From: Cephalotus follicularis
Taxonomy: Eukaryota > Streptophyta > Magnoliopsida > Oxalidales > Cephalotaceae
Reading direction: 5' to 3'
DNA length: 64,000 bases
NCBI GenBank assembly: GCA_001972305.1
Contig: BDDD01000433.1
Location: 289,988-353,987 of the forward strand
Shown here: one piece after another, positions 1-11,039 of the stretch
How positions within the stretch are numbered: position 1 is the stretch's first letter
Layout: every line of letters starts with the position of its first letter
Made by a program: the position numbers and the translations under genes
Notes under the pieces: model-generated
The model's input: only the letters and a program-made list of their open reading frames with translations
Told to the model about the DNA's origin: nothing
The model's database searches: none

Positions 1-1218
1 ACTACTCAACCGTTCGATACGATTGGTTAGGGTGGATGGATCATAGTCAAATTCGTCAATGTAGAAAACTGTTGAAAAGGGCTTGTCTAACCTCAAGTGA
101 GGTCCAAACAACCAATCATTTGAAAAAAAAAATTGAAAATAGTTTTAAAATAGCAAATAGGGCGTTAAGTGGGGACCTAAAGCTGCGACATTTAGACTCT
201 AAGAGTCAACACTTAGCCCAGTGAACTGACTTAAAAGTCAACGCTTAGGCTAACAATCTGCTTTTTCCGGCGATGCCTAGGTTAAAGCATCAGCGCTTAA
301 GGATCCAGTAGCTTAGTTTGTAAATATGACTGGATAAGTGGTGATGCCTAGGTTAAAGCATTGGTGCTTGACTAGGCTTTGCCAATCAGCATCATCGGTC
401 AACACTAGAAGAAATCCAGTCTTAAGCACCATCGCCCATAACTTAAGCATCAGTTCTTAGTTTGCCAGTAAATAAAGTTTTCAATGTTATGTGCTTTTAT
501 CGGAAAAGCCCATGGGTAAAGCGTTGGCGCTTAGACAGCACAGAGGCAAATCTATAGAATGTAGGCTACAATTTTATATCAAATCTCAGTTTCAATCAGT
601 TTATTTCACAATCAAAGGTTTATAAAAGATATTTAGCGTCCGTAAATCAGTTTGTAAGATTGTTGATTAATTGGTTTAACCCTAGATTCAATTCTAGGTC
701 AAAATCCCCTGTAAAATCTAAAACCCAATTATCAATTAATACAATCAATCTGTACTCATTCAATCAGTTTATATGTGCATAATTAGATACATTTTAGGTA
801 GAGAACATCTACCATAATGATTTAGAGCTTGTAGGTTGAATATCTATAAGAAATTAAAGATTGGACTCAAGTCCACGGATCGCAATTCATTTACAAGCTT
901 CAAATGTTTTAGTAGATGTAAGGAAATTGATTAATCTTCTTGCTTTAATGGTTGGTTGATGGCAGTAGCAAGAGAGGAAGAAAAGAAGTTGCTTTGGCTT
1001 CCAAATAACAAACGAGTCAAGAGAAGGAGAGATGTTTGAGAGTTGTGAGAAAAAGATAGGGGAGGGGCCAATTTTAAAGGAATTTATGTTGCCAAATTTG
1101 ACCTAAAACAAGTGGTCACAATTAGTGGCGGCCCAACTCTGTGAAACTCTAATTAAACGTCCCGAACACTAATGCTAATTATGCATGCATACACAAAAAA
1201 TAATAATGGGCATAAAAT
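1..1218. other. AT-rich non-coding flank, probable old LTR interior
   Basis: No gene is supported. The short open frame at 36-224 has no recognisable domain. Between about 155 and 560 there is a loose series of near-palindromic words of the type AAGCRTYRGCGCTTA, for example around 285-300, 353-368 and 518-533. These resemble the palindrome clusters found in the LTRs further right, so I infer that this is the interior of another LTR element, family unknown. The stretch 950-1080 is purine-rich. The segment ends where the LTR of Copia element E begins. Confidence 0.4.
155..560. repeat. Dispersed AAGC-GTTGGC-GCTT type palindromic words
   Basis: At least five imperfect copies of a 14-16 base word (AAGCATCAGCGCTTA, AAGCATTGGTGCTTG, AAGCGTTGGCGCTTA and similar) occur at irregular spacing. 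They look like a diverged third flavour of the GTCGAC-centred palindromes described elsewhere in the window. Function is unknown. Confidence 0.45.
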
Positions 1219-1375
1219 AGTTGGGAACGCGTGGCCCCACACAACAAAAGACTTATCAATTTGTACATTAGGGTTTAGGGCCGATTAACATTAATTTCCC
1301 ACCAATAGATTAATCCCCCAGCAATGGGATGCCCTAATCTAAGTTCGAATTGTCCTAATGAGTGCCAAGGAACCC
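1219..1375 (-). repeat. Element E left LTR, outer piece
   Basis: This is the terminal 157 bases of the 3' LTR. It pairs with 45218-45375 at the other end of E: both carry GGGAACGCGTGGCC and CAATGGGATGCCCTAATCTAA. It is separated from its continuation at 32096 by solo LTR D, which duplicated the target aaccc (1371-1375 and 32096-32100). Confidence 0.88.
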
Positions 1376-1524
1376 TGTAACGCCCGAGATTTTCATCAAA
1401 TGTAATATTGTAATTCCCGAAGTAAATTATGCATTAAGTAAATAAGAATTATGGATTTTTCCATTGCGTGATGTTAAGGCTTGAATGAAAAGTTTTAAGG
1501 AAAGTTGTGGTGTGAAGAAACAGG

Positions 1525-1660
1525 GGAGCAGCCGACTGTAAAGAGAAACAGTCGACAAGAGCCTTAATAGAACCAGCCGACTGTTAAGAGAAATAGCCGA
1601 CTGGACCGTCGGCAGAAGCAGTCAACTGTTGTGGGAAGACAGTCGACTACCATGCTGTCT
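1525..1660. repeat. CAGTCGACTG palindrome cluster in LTR D
   Basis: Six or seven words of the form CAGYCGACTG or close variants lie about 20-25 bases apart (for example GCCGACTGT near 1532, ACAGTCGACA near 1549, AGTCGACTA near 1641). The cluster starts about 150 bases inside the LTR, the same position as the first cluster in LTRs A, F and H. Confidence 0.8.
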
Positions 1661-1984
1661 GTCAGCATAACGTGCGCGCCACACCTGCCACTGCAAAGAG
1701 GAATGATAAGGAAATGTTCAAGGCATTTCGTATTGAAGCCGCAATTATGTTGCCCAAAACGGTTAATAAAGCCTATTTTTAATGCGCGACAGCAAAGCCC
1801 AGTGTTCGCATTATTATTACGGTTATTTTCGTCGCTATTAGATTAATTAATATCGCAATTCGCGGAATAATCGGGACCCATTCCTTAATATTTGCTTGTA
1901 AAATACCAATAATGAATGGGGGAGAACCAATTAACAAAAGAAAAAGGAGAAGACACGGGCGCATAGCGCGCCCGTGCAAAAGAA

Positions 1985-2165
1985 AGAGAAAAGATACAGA
2001 GGCGAGAGAGCGGGAGAGAGTGCGGGAGAGAGAAAGAGAGAGAGCGCTGGAGACGACACCGGAGAAAGCTGCCGGACCAGGAGAGAACGACGAGCAACCC
2101 AGGTGCTCCAACCGACGGTAACCTCTTCCCTCTCCTCCTCTTTTCTCTTTTCCTTCTCTTCTTCC
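1985..2165 (+). promoter_or_regulatory. GA-rich then CT-rich tract, possible LTR core promoter or leader
   Basis: A run of GAGAGA-type microsatellite (about 2000-2045) is followed by a pyrimidine patch (2125-2165). GA and Y-patch tracts are common around plant transcription starts. LTRs G, J, B and I carry similar tracts near the LTR start in the sense direction. The transcription start itself cannot be placed from sequence alone. Confidence 0.35.
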
Positions 2166-4029
2166 CGTCACTGTGCGCCCCTACCGTCCATTTTTCGACA
2201 CCGTTAGCGTCGCGGATGGAGTGGGTTTTGGTGTAGGAGGCCAGCTGTAGCCATTTTGACCACCGGTGAGGCGTTTCTCGGCCGGGGCTACTTGGCTTAG
2301 TTGACTCGGCGAGTTGACTCACTTCCGCCTGAGACACAGCGTTTGGTGTCAAGTATTGGCGACTCTTGGGTAGTGACACGTAGGACTGTTGATTTTGTGG
2401 CGTTTTTGCGTGGTGGCCGAAGTCGTGAAAGTCGGGCGAGTCGACTCAGTGAGTCGCAACTCGCTGCCGCCCGTGACACGGCGTTCAGCGCCGAGTCACT
2501 GCAAGTCTTGAGTGGTTTTGAGTAGACCGTTCAATGTGGAAATTGTTTATGGGTGTTTCACAAGCTGGGTGAGTTGGCCGGAATCTGGACGGAACTCCGG
2601 TGACGACGATGTTGAATTCTATGCGTTGATCGTAATGAAATGTGTTGTATGTACAGTGTGTGAGTGGCAATTGGATTTGACAGTGAGGAATTGATCAATT
2701 GGCAAGAACCAGATTCGGTTCAACGGTGATTGGGAATGTTCAGCAATTGGACTTGCAGCTCGACTGTGTTGTTGCTGCTACGATTCCTAACTTGGAATCA
2801 GAGGTAGGGGTAATTGTGATGTCCCGCTCCCGAAACCCGAGCCGTTACAAGAGACTGGGATGACTTTAACCAGAACCCATGTCACAAACTGGTCATATGA
2901 AAAACGTTATGTTATCTTCTCCTTCATACTTTTTTTTCCCTTCCCAGCACATCACGGGAGCTGAGGACTGGACGTCCAACTGCGCCTCGGCTGCCCACTG
3001 CACCGGACTGGCGCCACGCGCCAAGGTCCTGCCTGTCCTCTTCCTCCACATAAGAGGACCAAACCTACAACAACTTGGACATAGCATCGATGCATACACA
3101 CATATATGATAAAAGAAAGAGTAGAAAGAGACAGTCATTTTATAGTGGTTTAGCACAGAATACGCCTACGTCCACTTCCTCAATCATCCATAAGGTTCCA
3201 CTGGTATGAAGTTCATTACATACAGGGTTACATAGCTTAGCAAATACAGAGAATGAAAGGGTAACCACTCGGCCATACATGGCAGAGAAGCCACACAAGA
3301 CTTCATTCATTCCAGGGAGCTATGCCAACCAGAAGCCACTGCTCAACAAGACCCGAGGAGAGCACTCCAAGGATGCAGTGTAGAAAGGAGCAAGGGACTT
3401 CAACGAGAGGAGAGCCTCAACTCACCGTTTCATTAAATCCTCAACATTGTTTTCCAAACACGCACCATATCACTTAAACCTGAGGAGAGCACCCACGAGT
3501 TCTGCATGTGATAACTTAACATTGTCTTCCAAGACAGCAACACGCACCGTGTCAGTTAGACCCGAGGAGAGCACCCTCGTGTTCTGCACGTGATCACTTA
3601 ACACCTTGGTCTATGGCAAGGGGAAACACATCCTCCACAGACCTTCTCCTCTGGACCCTTGATCACCACCTCTGCAATATGCCAGACCATAATGCCAGAC
3701 AACAAGTACTGCAAGGTACCGGACCACAAGCCAGACCACTCGTACTGCCTGCCCAAACAACAAGTCAGACCACAACAACAGATCACAATGCCAGGGGAAC
3801 CACAACGGCATACCACAATTACTGTGAGGCACCAAACACCAAGCTCCGCAAGTACCAGGCCACAAGTACTACAAAGTACCAGGCAACAAGCTCCTCAAGT
3901 ACAAGACCACAAACTCCGCAAGTACTACACCACCCATGGAACAACAACCCATCCACAAATACCAACTAACTCCCAGCAGCAGACCAAGTAGCCTGAGGAG
4001 ATTAACGCCCGAGAAGGCATCTTCAACAA

Positions 4030-4310
4030 AACACCAGAGACGCTACTTCACTCAGTCAACCCCCGAGGAGACCACTGCACAAGCGATACCAGGGGAGACC
4101 ACCACACAAGCAAATGCCCGAGGAGACGACGACACCAGCAAATGCTCGAGAAGATCATCGCACAAGCAATCATCACACAAGCTACCATCACACAAGTGAT
4201 GCCCGGGGAGACACTACACTTAGCAATGCCTGGGGAGACCACCACAACAGAATATGCCCCAGGAGACCACCACAACAGCGAATGCCCAAGGAAACGACAA
4301 CGTTTAACAT
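4030..4310. repeat. Minisatellite of GCCCGAGGAGACCACCACA-type units
   Basis: About ten degenerate units of 24-30 bases share the core GGGGAGACCACCAC with AGCAATGCCC between. The equivalent array in the other LTR of C is split between 17880-17954 and 29697-29945, with a different unit count. Replication slippage or unequal exchange explains it. Confidence 0.75.
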
Positions 4311-4664
4311 AAACAATGCCTGGGATCAACACAAGGCCCGGGGACAAACGCCAAGCATTGGGACAACTACCCGTGGTCCCGCCAACACTCGATTTACGCT
4401 AAGGAGATGAAATCGCACCCCGGCCGAGTACCCAAGTGATCCACCAGGGATCACCCGATAAACCATCTTCAGGGACCGAGCTGATCCGAGGTCGGGAGGA
4501 TGGCCAAAACTAAGGAAAACTCCTTACTCGTATACGTCCACAGCTGGAACCACCTCAGCAAGCACAAATAACAACTACGTTGAAGATCCATCAACATGGT
4601 CATGGGCTACTGGACTGCACACGTCTTCATATACACATATAGATACCCACATCCAGAGCACCGC

Positions 4665-4870
4665 ATGAACATCGGCCCACTTCCAGAACACCGCATGAAC
4701 ATCGATGGAAGGGCTATGCAAGCACTGCTTCCCCAGCAATCACACGTTTGGCGCACCTCACTACATGAACATCGATCGAGGGGCTATGCAAGCCCACCCC
4801 CGTCGGCAATCACGAGCTCAACACTACACCATATGAACATCTATGGAGGAGCTACCTCGTCAGCAATCAC
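4665..4870. repeat. ATGAACATCGAT ... GCAATCAC repeat units in LTR of C
   Basis: Three to four diverged units of 60-75 bases each begin with CCGCATGAACATCGAT or similar and end with GCAATCACG. Between these ends lie partly self-complementary words such as GGAAGGGC with GCTTCCCC. Related units recur in the interior of C (7120-7715) and at 30285-30400. Confidence 0.6.
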
Positions 4871-6031
4871 GTAGCGTTAGTTTCATCCCAGGGGGCCCGT
4901 GAATCACCGCTTAGCCACTAACAAGGAGACACTTAAACTGGTAATTGCTCAAGAATATGCTTGACATGCACTGCTCAACAAGAGACGCCCGACGTGGATT
5001 ACTCTGCAAGGAAAGCTTAACATGCACTGCTCAGCAGGGGGTATACATCAACTGACTCCTCCGCCAGGACGCACATCGCACTAACTCCCTGACAAGAACA
5101 CGCATCTTACTTGGCCATAACAGCTGTATTTGTCACATGAGATTTGAGGAACCTCGTCTACCAAGAATCTAAATGCTAAACACAACTCATAAAACATCTC
5201 AACCCAAAATGGTTAAGTTAGTATAACCATAAATGAAACCACAGTGAAACGTCACATACCTGGGTCTCTCAAGACCAGTTCCTGCAATGCTTACAAATTC
5301 CTTGGAACTCCGAATCTCCCCACTAGATTCTTCACATTCCAAGAACTCGAACAACCCATCTAGAGCTTCGGATCTACCAGCGGATCCATGTTTTGCCATC
5401 TCAGATGTCAAACACACCAGGGATACCAACTCACTACTCAGTGTACTGAGGAACTCCGAATCCACCATACCACTTCGGGTAAGGACATCAAACACCAGTG
5501 AGAATCACCTTCAACCATGTTTGACTACAGAAGAAATGGAGAAGAAGAGAAACAAGACTTGTAGAGGAAATGCTCAGTCATGCCAGAAGTAAGGATCCAA
5601 CGAAGAGGAAGCTTGAACCTCACAGAGAGTACTCACACTCACCCAGACAGAGTTCACACCGCGCCTTCCCTTTCTTCCATCTTCTTCTTCCTACATACTT
5701 CTCACAGACTTCTTCCTCTTTCTACTACTCTATAACTTCTTTTCTTTTTCTTACTCACTAACTTCTTCTTCTGGCCAAGGAGCCAGGTATATCACTTAAC
5801 ACACTCTTTCTGACACACATCTTATCACATGGGAAACCGTTAGCTTCTCTTGTAAGCTTCACATATGGGCTTAGTCAAAATAAATGACTCATCCCAATAA
5901 TGCCACTTTTGGGCCTTAATATGCACAAGAGAGGACGCCCAATAGCTCAAGGAAAATAATAGAACCCAAACCAGGCCTTAACCAGCAGATGACAAAGAGA
6001 ATCTTCTGTAAAACCGTACCTGGGTTTTACA

Positions 6032-6044
6032 ATCCTCCCTCCTT
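6032..6044 (-). other. Polypurine tract of element C
   Basis: ATCCTCCCTCCTTT on the plus strand reads as AAAGGAGGGAGGAT on the minus strand, directly next to the LTR end GTTTTACA. This is the expected plus-strand primer site and sets the minus sense of C. Confidence 0.75.
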
Positions 6045-6544
6045 TAAGAATTTTGTCCCCAAAATTTGCTTGCCTGCCATGACAGAAACCAATGAGAGAT
6101 CACACTACCCGGTAAGACCTTCACGATGCCTAACGAACCCACTCAAGCAAGGATTTCAGAGTTCATAGCCTGAGGATTCCTCATGGTCCAGAGATGCTAT
6201 CCAACATAAGTCTGAGGACAACCCATCCAAGGAAACAGCTCAGCAAGATATTCATCTTCAGAGGAAATAAGGCTGCTCAGGAAAATCACAATATCAGGGG
6301 ATCAGAGGATGCTTAAGACCACAAGAACCACTTCGGCAATACATTAGCTTCTCTACAGTCATAACCACAGCAATCCTTCGCAACATACTGATAACAATAA
6401 TAATATATAACCTGCTGGAACAACCATCAGCAGTGATAGAAGAGTTGTGCCAGAAGTCCATAGACCATAGGAGATCAGCTAGAAAGATTCATCAACAACA
6501 TATATGAACAGATACCACTGCCCGACCGGAATGACCATCGATCA

Positions 6545-6705
6545 TAATATATGCTGTGCCAACATCACGTCAGCAAGATAACAAGATAAGCCAGAATGAC
6601 CATATGTGCCAACATCACGTTAGCAAGATAACAAGATAAGCAAGAATGACCAATGATCATAATATATGCTGTCCCAACATCACGTCAGCAAGATAACAAG
6701 ATAAG
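6545..6705. repeat. Tandem repeat with core AACATCACGTYAGCAAGATA
   Basis: Three near-identical units of roughly 55-60 bases run one after another, each carrying ATATGCTGTGCCAACATCACG-like sequence followed by ACAAGATAAGC and GAATGACC. Some unit edges are missing. The units lie in the non-coding interior of C. Confidence 0.75.
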
Positions 6706-7119
6706 CCGGAAACACGTTGGCCGTGTCTTGAGATCCTGAAGCCTGGCGGAGCCACATCCGCAATACCTGCAAAACAACACATCAAACAAAACCTTGGCCC
6801 AAGGGCCCATACAAGCATCTGCTACCGAAAATGTATCAGCTCATCTCAAAGGGCGCGTACACCAGGCCGAAGGAGAAATCATGGCTAAAGGGTATGCACC
6901 AGTCCCTACACATGTGAACACATGGATACCGTGACTCAGTCTCCAACAGAGGTTCTTCGGCTCGCAAGCACGATCCATCTCCCTGAGGATTCAGGATCGC
7001 TCCACAGGGGTCCCTGGCTAATTAGGCACGACCCTCCCCCTGAGAGTTAAAGCAGATCACCAGCGTTAATGAGGGGCCAGCAGCCGTAGGGCCTGCAACC
7101 CCCGCATCAGCATAGTATA

Positions 7120-7715
7120 GGAGAACATCGATTGAGGGGCTCGCGTATCATCGCTAGAGCTCCACCCTCATCGGCAATCACCTAGCTCATCTGGAAACTT
7201 CCATCGGAGGTCCTTGGCTCACAAGCACGACACATCCCCGAGGGGAAATGCAAAAACGATGAACATCGATTAAGGGGCCTGCAGGCAACACCCTTCATCG
7301 GCAATCATGATGAGGACATTGACTGGGAGGTCAGCGCATCACCGCTCAACCCCTCCCTGGTCGTAAACCCCATGTCCGAGTAACTCAGCATGGTCTGACT
7401 GAAGAAGTTAGCGGATTCGCGGCTGCCCTCACACATCATTCCATCATAGACAAATGAAATGAACAGATCCGGGTATGGAACCTAGGCACAGAGCACACCC
7501 AACAGTTCATCATAGACAATGGCACTGCTGAATGCAGCTGCGGTCGAACGTAAACTCATCCTCGGCCATGAGAGCCTCGCAAAACAGCATCCAGCATCCG
7601 CAACCATAGCATGAACATCGAGAGAAGGGCTATTCTAGCACACCTTCACCGACAATCATGCAGCATTGTGAACATAGAGAGAAGGGCTATTCCAGCACAC
7701 CTTCACCGGTAATCA
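7120..7715. repeat. Hairpin-forming GAACATCGA ... GCAATCA repeats in interior of C
   Basis: At least five units begin GAACATCGA or similar and end GGCAATCA or similar. Their inner arms differ but stay complementary: TGAGGG with CCCTCA (about 7133 and 7175), TAAGGG with CCCTTCA (about 7271 and 7291), GAAGG with CCTTC (about 7624 and 7644, and again 7681 and 7701). The last two units form a clean tandem duplication. Confidence 0.6.
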
Positions 7716-8318
7716 CATGTAAGGGCAGCCCACAAGGTCTGTTGGCAAGAGTAGCGGATCCTGCGTGTCTGCACTCAATGCAACAATTCGTTATAGACCG
7801 ACGAAAGGTGCAGATCTGGGTATGGAACCCAGGGGCAGTACCACTTAACAATCACATCATAGACCAATGGACTGTAAGAGGGCCATCGGATCGAACGCAA
7901 ACTCAGCCCCACCAGGGGGCACAAATATCCACATGGCATGTAACCTATCACCACACATTCTCAGCACATGCGTTAGATTTTAGAGAACAAGTGATAGAAA
8001 TAAGAAAATCACATAAGGAAAAAGGAGTTTTTCCACTTACTGATCCTCTGCAACCACTACCACTTACCAGATTCTCAGCTTACCAGGTTCTTGACACTCT
8101 GGATTACCTGTCAGGCCCAAGTCCAGTGACAAAACCAACTGATGTCCTCCAAATATACCATCTGCCATACCAAAAATCGAAGAATCCCAACCTCAGTGTT
8201 GTCACATACTCCTCGTACTTATAAGAATCACCAACTTCCCATCTTTAAAGTTCCTTCCAACCTCAAAGAATCTTAGAACCACACGAATCACTAAACCGGT
8301 CTCTCAGATACAAAAATT

Positions 8319-9557
8319 TGTGACGACCCGCTCCCAAAACCCGAACCGTTACAAGAGACTGGGATGACTTTAACCATAACCCATGGCACAAACTGGTCAT
8401 ATAAAAAACCTTCTGTCATATTCTCCTTCATACTTTTTTTTCTCTTCCCAGCACATCACAGGACCAGAGGACTGGACGTCCACCTGCGCCTCGACTGCCC
8501 ACTGTAGCGGACTGGCGCCATGGGCCAAGGTCCTGCCAGTCCTCTTCCTCCACAGCAGAGGACCAGACCTATAACAACTTGGACATAACATCCATGCATA
8601 CACACATACATGATAAAAGAAAGAGTAGAAAGATACAGTCATTTTATAGTGGTTCGGCACAGAATCTGCCTACGTCCACTACCTCAATCATCCATGAGGT
8701 TCCACTAGTATGAAGTTCATTACCTACAGGGTTACATAGCTTAGCAAATACAGATAATGAAAGGGTAACCACACAGCCATACATGGCAGAGAAACCGCAC
8801 CAGACTTCATTCATTTCAGGGAGCTATGCCAACCAAAAGTCACTGCTCAACAAGCCCCGAGGAGAGCACTGCAAGGATGTAGTGTAGAAAGGACTAGGGG
8901 ACTTGAGCGAGAGGAAAGCCTCAACTCATCGTTTCATTAAATCCTCAACACTGTCTTCCAAACACGCACCGTATCACTTAAACCTGAGGAGAGCACCCAC
9001 GAGTTCTACATGTGATCACTTAACATTGTCTTCCAACACAGCAACACACACCGTGTCAGTTAGACCCGAGGAGAGCACCCTCGTGTTCTGCACGTGATCA
9101 CTTAACACCTTGGTCTATGGCCAGGGGAAAGACATCCTCCACAGACCTTCTCCTCTGGACCCTTGATCACCACCTCTGCAATATGCCAGACCATAATGCC
9201 AGACAACAAGTACTGCAAGGTACCGGACCACAAGCCAGACCACGCGCACTGCCTGCCCAAACAAGAAGCCATACCACAACAACATATCAAAATGCCAGGG
9301 GAACCACTACGGCAAATGACAACAATAGATCACAATGCCAGGGGAACCACAACGACAGACCACAATCACTTTGAGGCACCAGACACCAAGCTCCGCAAGT
9401 ACCAGGCCACAAGTACTACAAAGTACATGGCAACAAGCTCCGCAAGTACATGACCAAAAGCTTCGCAAGTACAAGACCACCCACGGAACAACAGTCCATC
9501 CACGGATATCAACCATCCATATATACCAACTAACTCCCAGTACCAGACTAGGTAGCC
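8319..9557 (-). repeat. Element C right LTR, first piece
   Basis: It matches 2815-4005 closely, including TTTATAGTGGTTCGGC and the gene-free Thr/Gln-rich stretch. It ends where element B inserted, with target repeat tagcc (9553-9557). The LTR resumes at 17812 and again at 29697. Confidence 0.85.
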
Positions 9558-9881
9558 TGTAACACCCCCGGACGGCGGGAGTCATCACAGGACATAATAC
9601 AAATCTTATCATAACATAACATGACTTATCTGAACATAAAAATAACTTATCAGCCAAAAACGTGGCGGTCATATCATAACTGAAAACTTAAAAACTTAAC
9701 AATGTAGCATTTTCAGAAAATCTTAAAACATATTCAAGTTTCAAAACTAAAACATAACCATATGTATCTTAAAGTTCATAACCACTAGACATAAAAAACA
9801 CAGGGATCACACTCCTAGGGATCCAAAGACATAGGGTGGTCATCTCTCGTTCACACATTTCCCCGCTGCTCCCGATAACCT

Positions 9882-9925
9882 GCCGCATGGAAAACAAAAA
9901 CGCGATTGAGCAAACCTCAATACGG
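9882..9925 (-). other. Conserved hairpin in LTR B (left copy)
   Basis: ATTGAG (9905-9910) and CTCAAT (9916-9921) flank a CAAAC loop. In the right LTR the same hairpin reads ACTGAG/CTCAGT (17514-17530), a paired change in both arms. The hairpin also stands in LTRs B2, H and J. Role unknown. Confidence 0.65.
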
Positions 9926-10317
9926 ATAAGGGAAAATAAAACAATAAACAATAGATTAAAACAGTAAGATTTCAATAAAATTCATAACATAAATCTTAAG
10001 CAGTGAAAACAGTTTAATCATATTCAAATATCAATTTCATATCTTTCGAAACATATACGAAACATGTCATTTCACAATTCACAGAATCATACTGAGCCAC
10101 ATACATATCACATTTCATATCATATATTGGCAAGGGAGGCGCTAATTCCACATGCCCACTAGAATTGAAGTGTACGGCACTACACAAATCAATTCTCACA
10201 TATCACATATCTGATCACACCTCAGATCACATAACATATACTAGAATCGATTCATACGCCTCTATCACATAGCCTATCCATAAATCCACCTCATGGGATT
10301 TATTCATACACTCACAG

Positions 10318-10406
10318 ACGCCGTAGACTAATCACACCGCTACGGAAGTGTCACGTCCCCGTGCCAGGCCTACGACGTGCCTATGGTACGCCCCATAGGT
10401 GGGTAC
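10318..10406 (-). other. Conserved twin hairpins (CCGTAG and CCTATGG) in LTR B
   Basis: Two inverted repeats, CCGTAG...CTACGG (about 10321-10346) and CCTATGG-TACGC-CCCATAGG (about 10379-10398), lie in a block conserved in B2 (27910-27990), I (52190-52275), H (40008-40090) and, reversed, J (61035-61120). Stems are kept while flanking sequence varies. Confidence 0.6.
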
Positions 10407-11039
10407 AATACTCAGTATTCAGTCATTTCAAAAACATAGATTTATCAAAATCAATTTAAAACCACATAAAATATGCCTTCACATAACATATTTGGAAACC
10501 GCTCACAACGGTATCATAACATACATTTCATAACCCAAATCATCAACTCATTTATACTTCGCTATAAAGAGGTGATCATATCGTATCATTTCATATCATA
10601 TGCATAAAGTTAGAATCATTTAAAAATTTCAAACCAATTTCATTTTCGAAACATGCCAAAAACATTATCAATTTCATAAACGAAGAAGAATAGCAAAACT
10701 GTTTTCAGTTCAAAATATTAGATAGCCAAGGAAACAATAGAAATCCGTACAATGTTCATAAAGTAAAAAAATATCTTTTGTTTACTACAGTAAAACTGAT
10801 AGGAGGGTATCAAGAAACGAAGATCCGTACCTTATGCGTTCACAATGCACTTACGGATAGATGATGAAACAAACTCTTCCTTGAAGCACAACAATCTAAA
10901 GGACACCCAAAATCATTCATATAATAGTCTAAGACACATCAGAAACATTAAACAGACTCATTACTGTGTTTGGAAAAGACTCGGATCGATTCGAGGAACA
11001 AACGAATCAAAACAGTTGAAAACAACACTTTTCTGGACA

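Larger units (their letters stand above)
1376..2814 (+). repeat. LTR D, 5' piece
   Basis: It carries, in order, a cluster of CAGTCGACTG-like palindromes (about 1525-1660), a GA-rich tract (about 1985-2055), a pyrimidine-rich tract (2125-2165), a block shared with the LTR of G (about 2200-2275) and the box CCTAACTTGGAATCAGAGG followed by GTAGGGG at 2804. C inserted ten bases further on. The overlapping open frames here (1779-2525, both strands) are low-complexity and are not genes. Confidence 0.85.
2815..6031 (-). repeat. Element C left (3') LTR
   Basis: It is 3217 bases long and aligns by eye with 8319-9557, then 17812-17954, then 29697-30400. It contains TTTATAGTGGTT followed by CTACGTCCAC near 3140-3175, a proline/threonine-like minisatellite (about 4030-4310) and repeated ATGAACATCGAT...GCAATCAC units (about 4665-4870). 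No coding function is supported. The Thr/Gln-rich open frames at 3613-4410 follow from the short-period repeats and run opposite to the element's sense. Confidence 0.85.
6032..8318 (-). other. Element C interior, non-coding
   Basis: About 2.3 kb without any recognisable gag, protease, reverse transcriptase or integrase motif on either strand. It holds a short tandem triplication (about 6545-6705) and a run of hairpin-forming repeats (about 7120-7715). The 188-codon open frame at 7658-8224 has no recognised domain, lies opposite to the element's sense and begins inside a tandem repeat, so I do not call it a gene. A degenerate TGTATCTGAG near 8301-8313 (minus strand) may be a worn primer-binding site. 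Confidence 0.7.

Noticed and set aside
1779-2525. Overlapping open frames of 60-164 codons on both strands
   Set aside because: They lie across the GA- and CT-rich tracts of LTR D; composition is low-complexity (Arg/Glu or Ser/Leu runs) and no domain is visible. Similarity to frames in LTR G reflects the conserved DNA block.
3613-4410. Thr/Gln/Pro-rich open frames, possibly a repetitive wall-type protein
   Set aside because: They arise from short-period repeats, overlap in several frames, are antisense to element C and are interrupted in its other LTR copy (9117-9562).
7658-8224. 188-codon frame as a gene of element C
   Set aside because: It starts inside a tandem duplication, is opposite to the element's sense and has no recognised motif. 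Left as non-coding.
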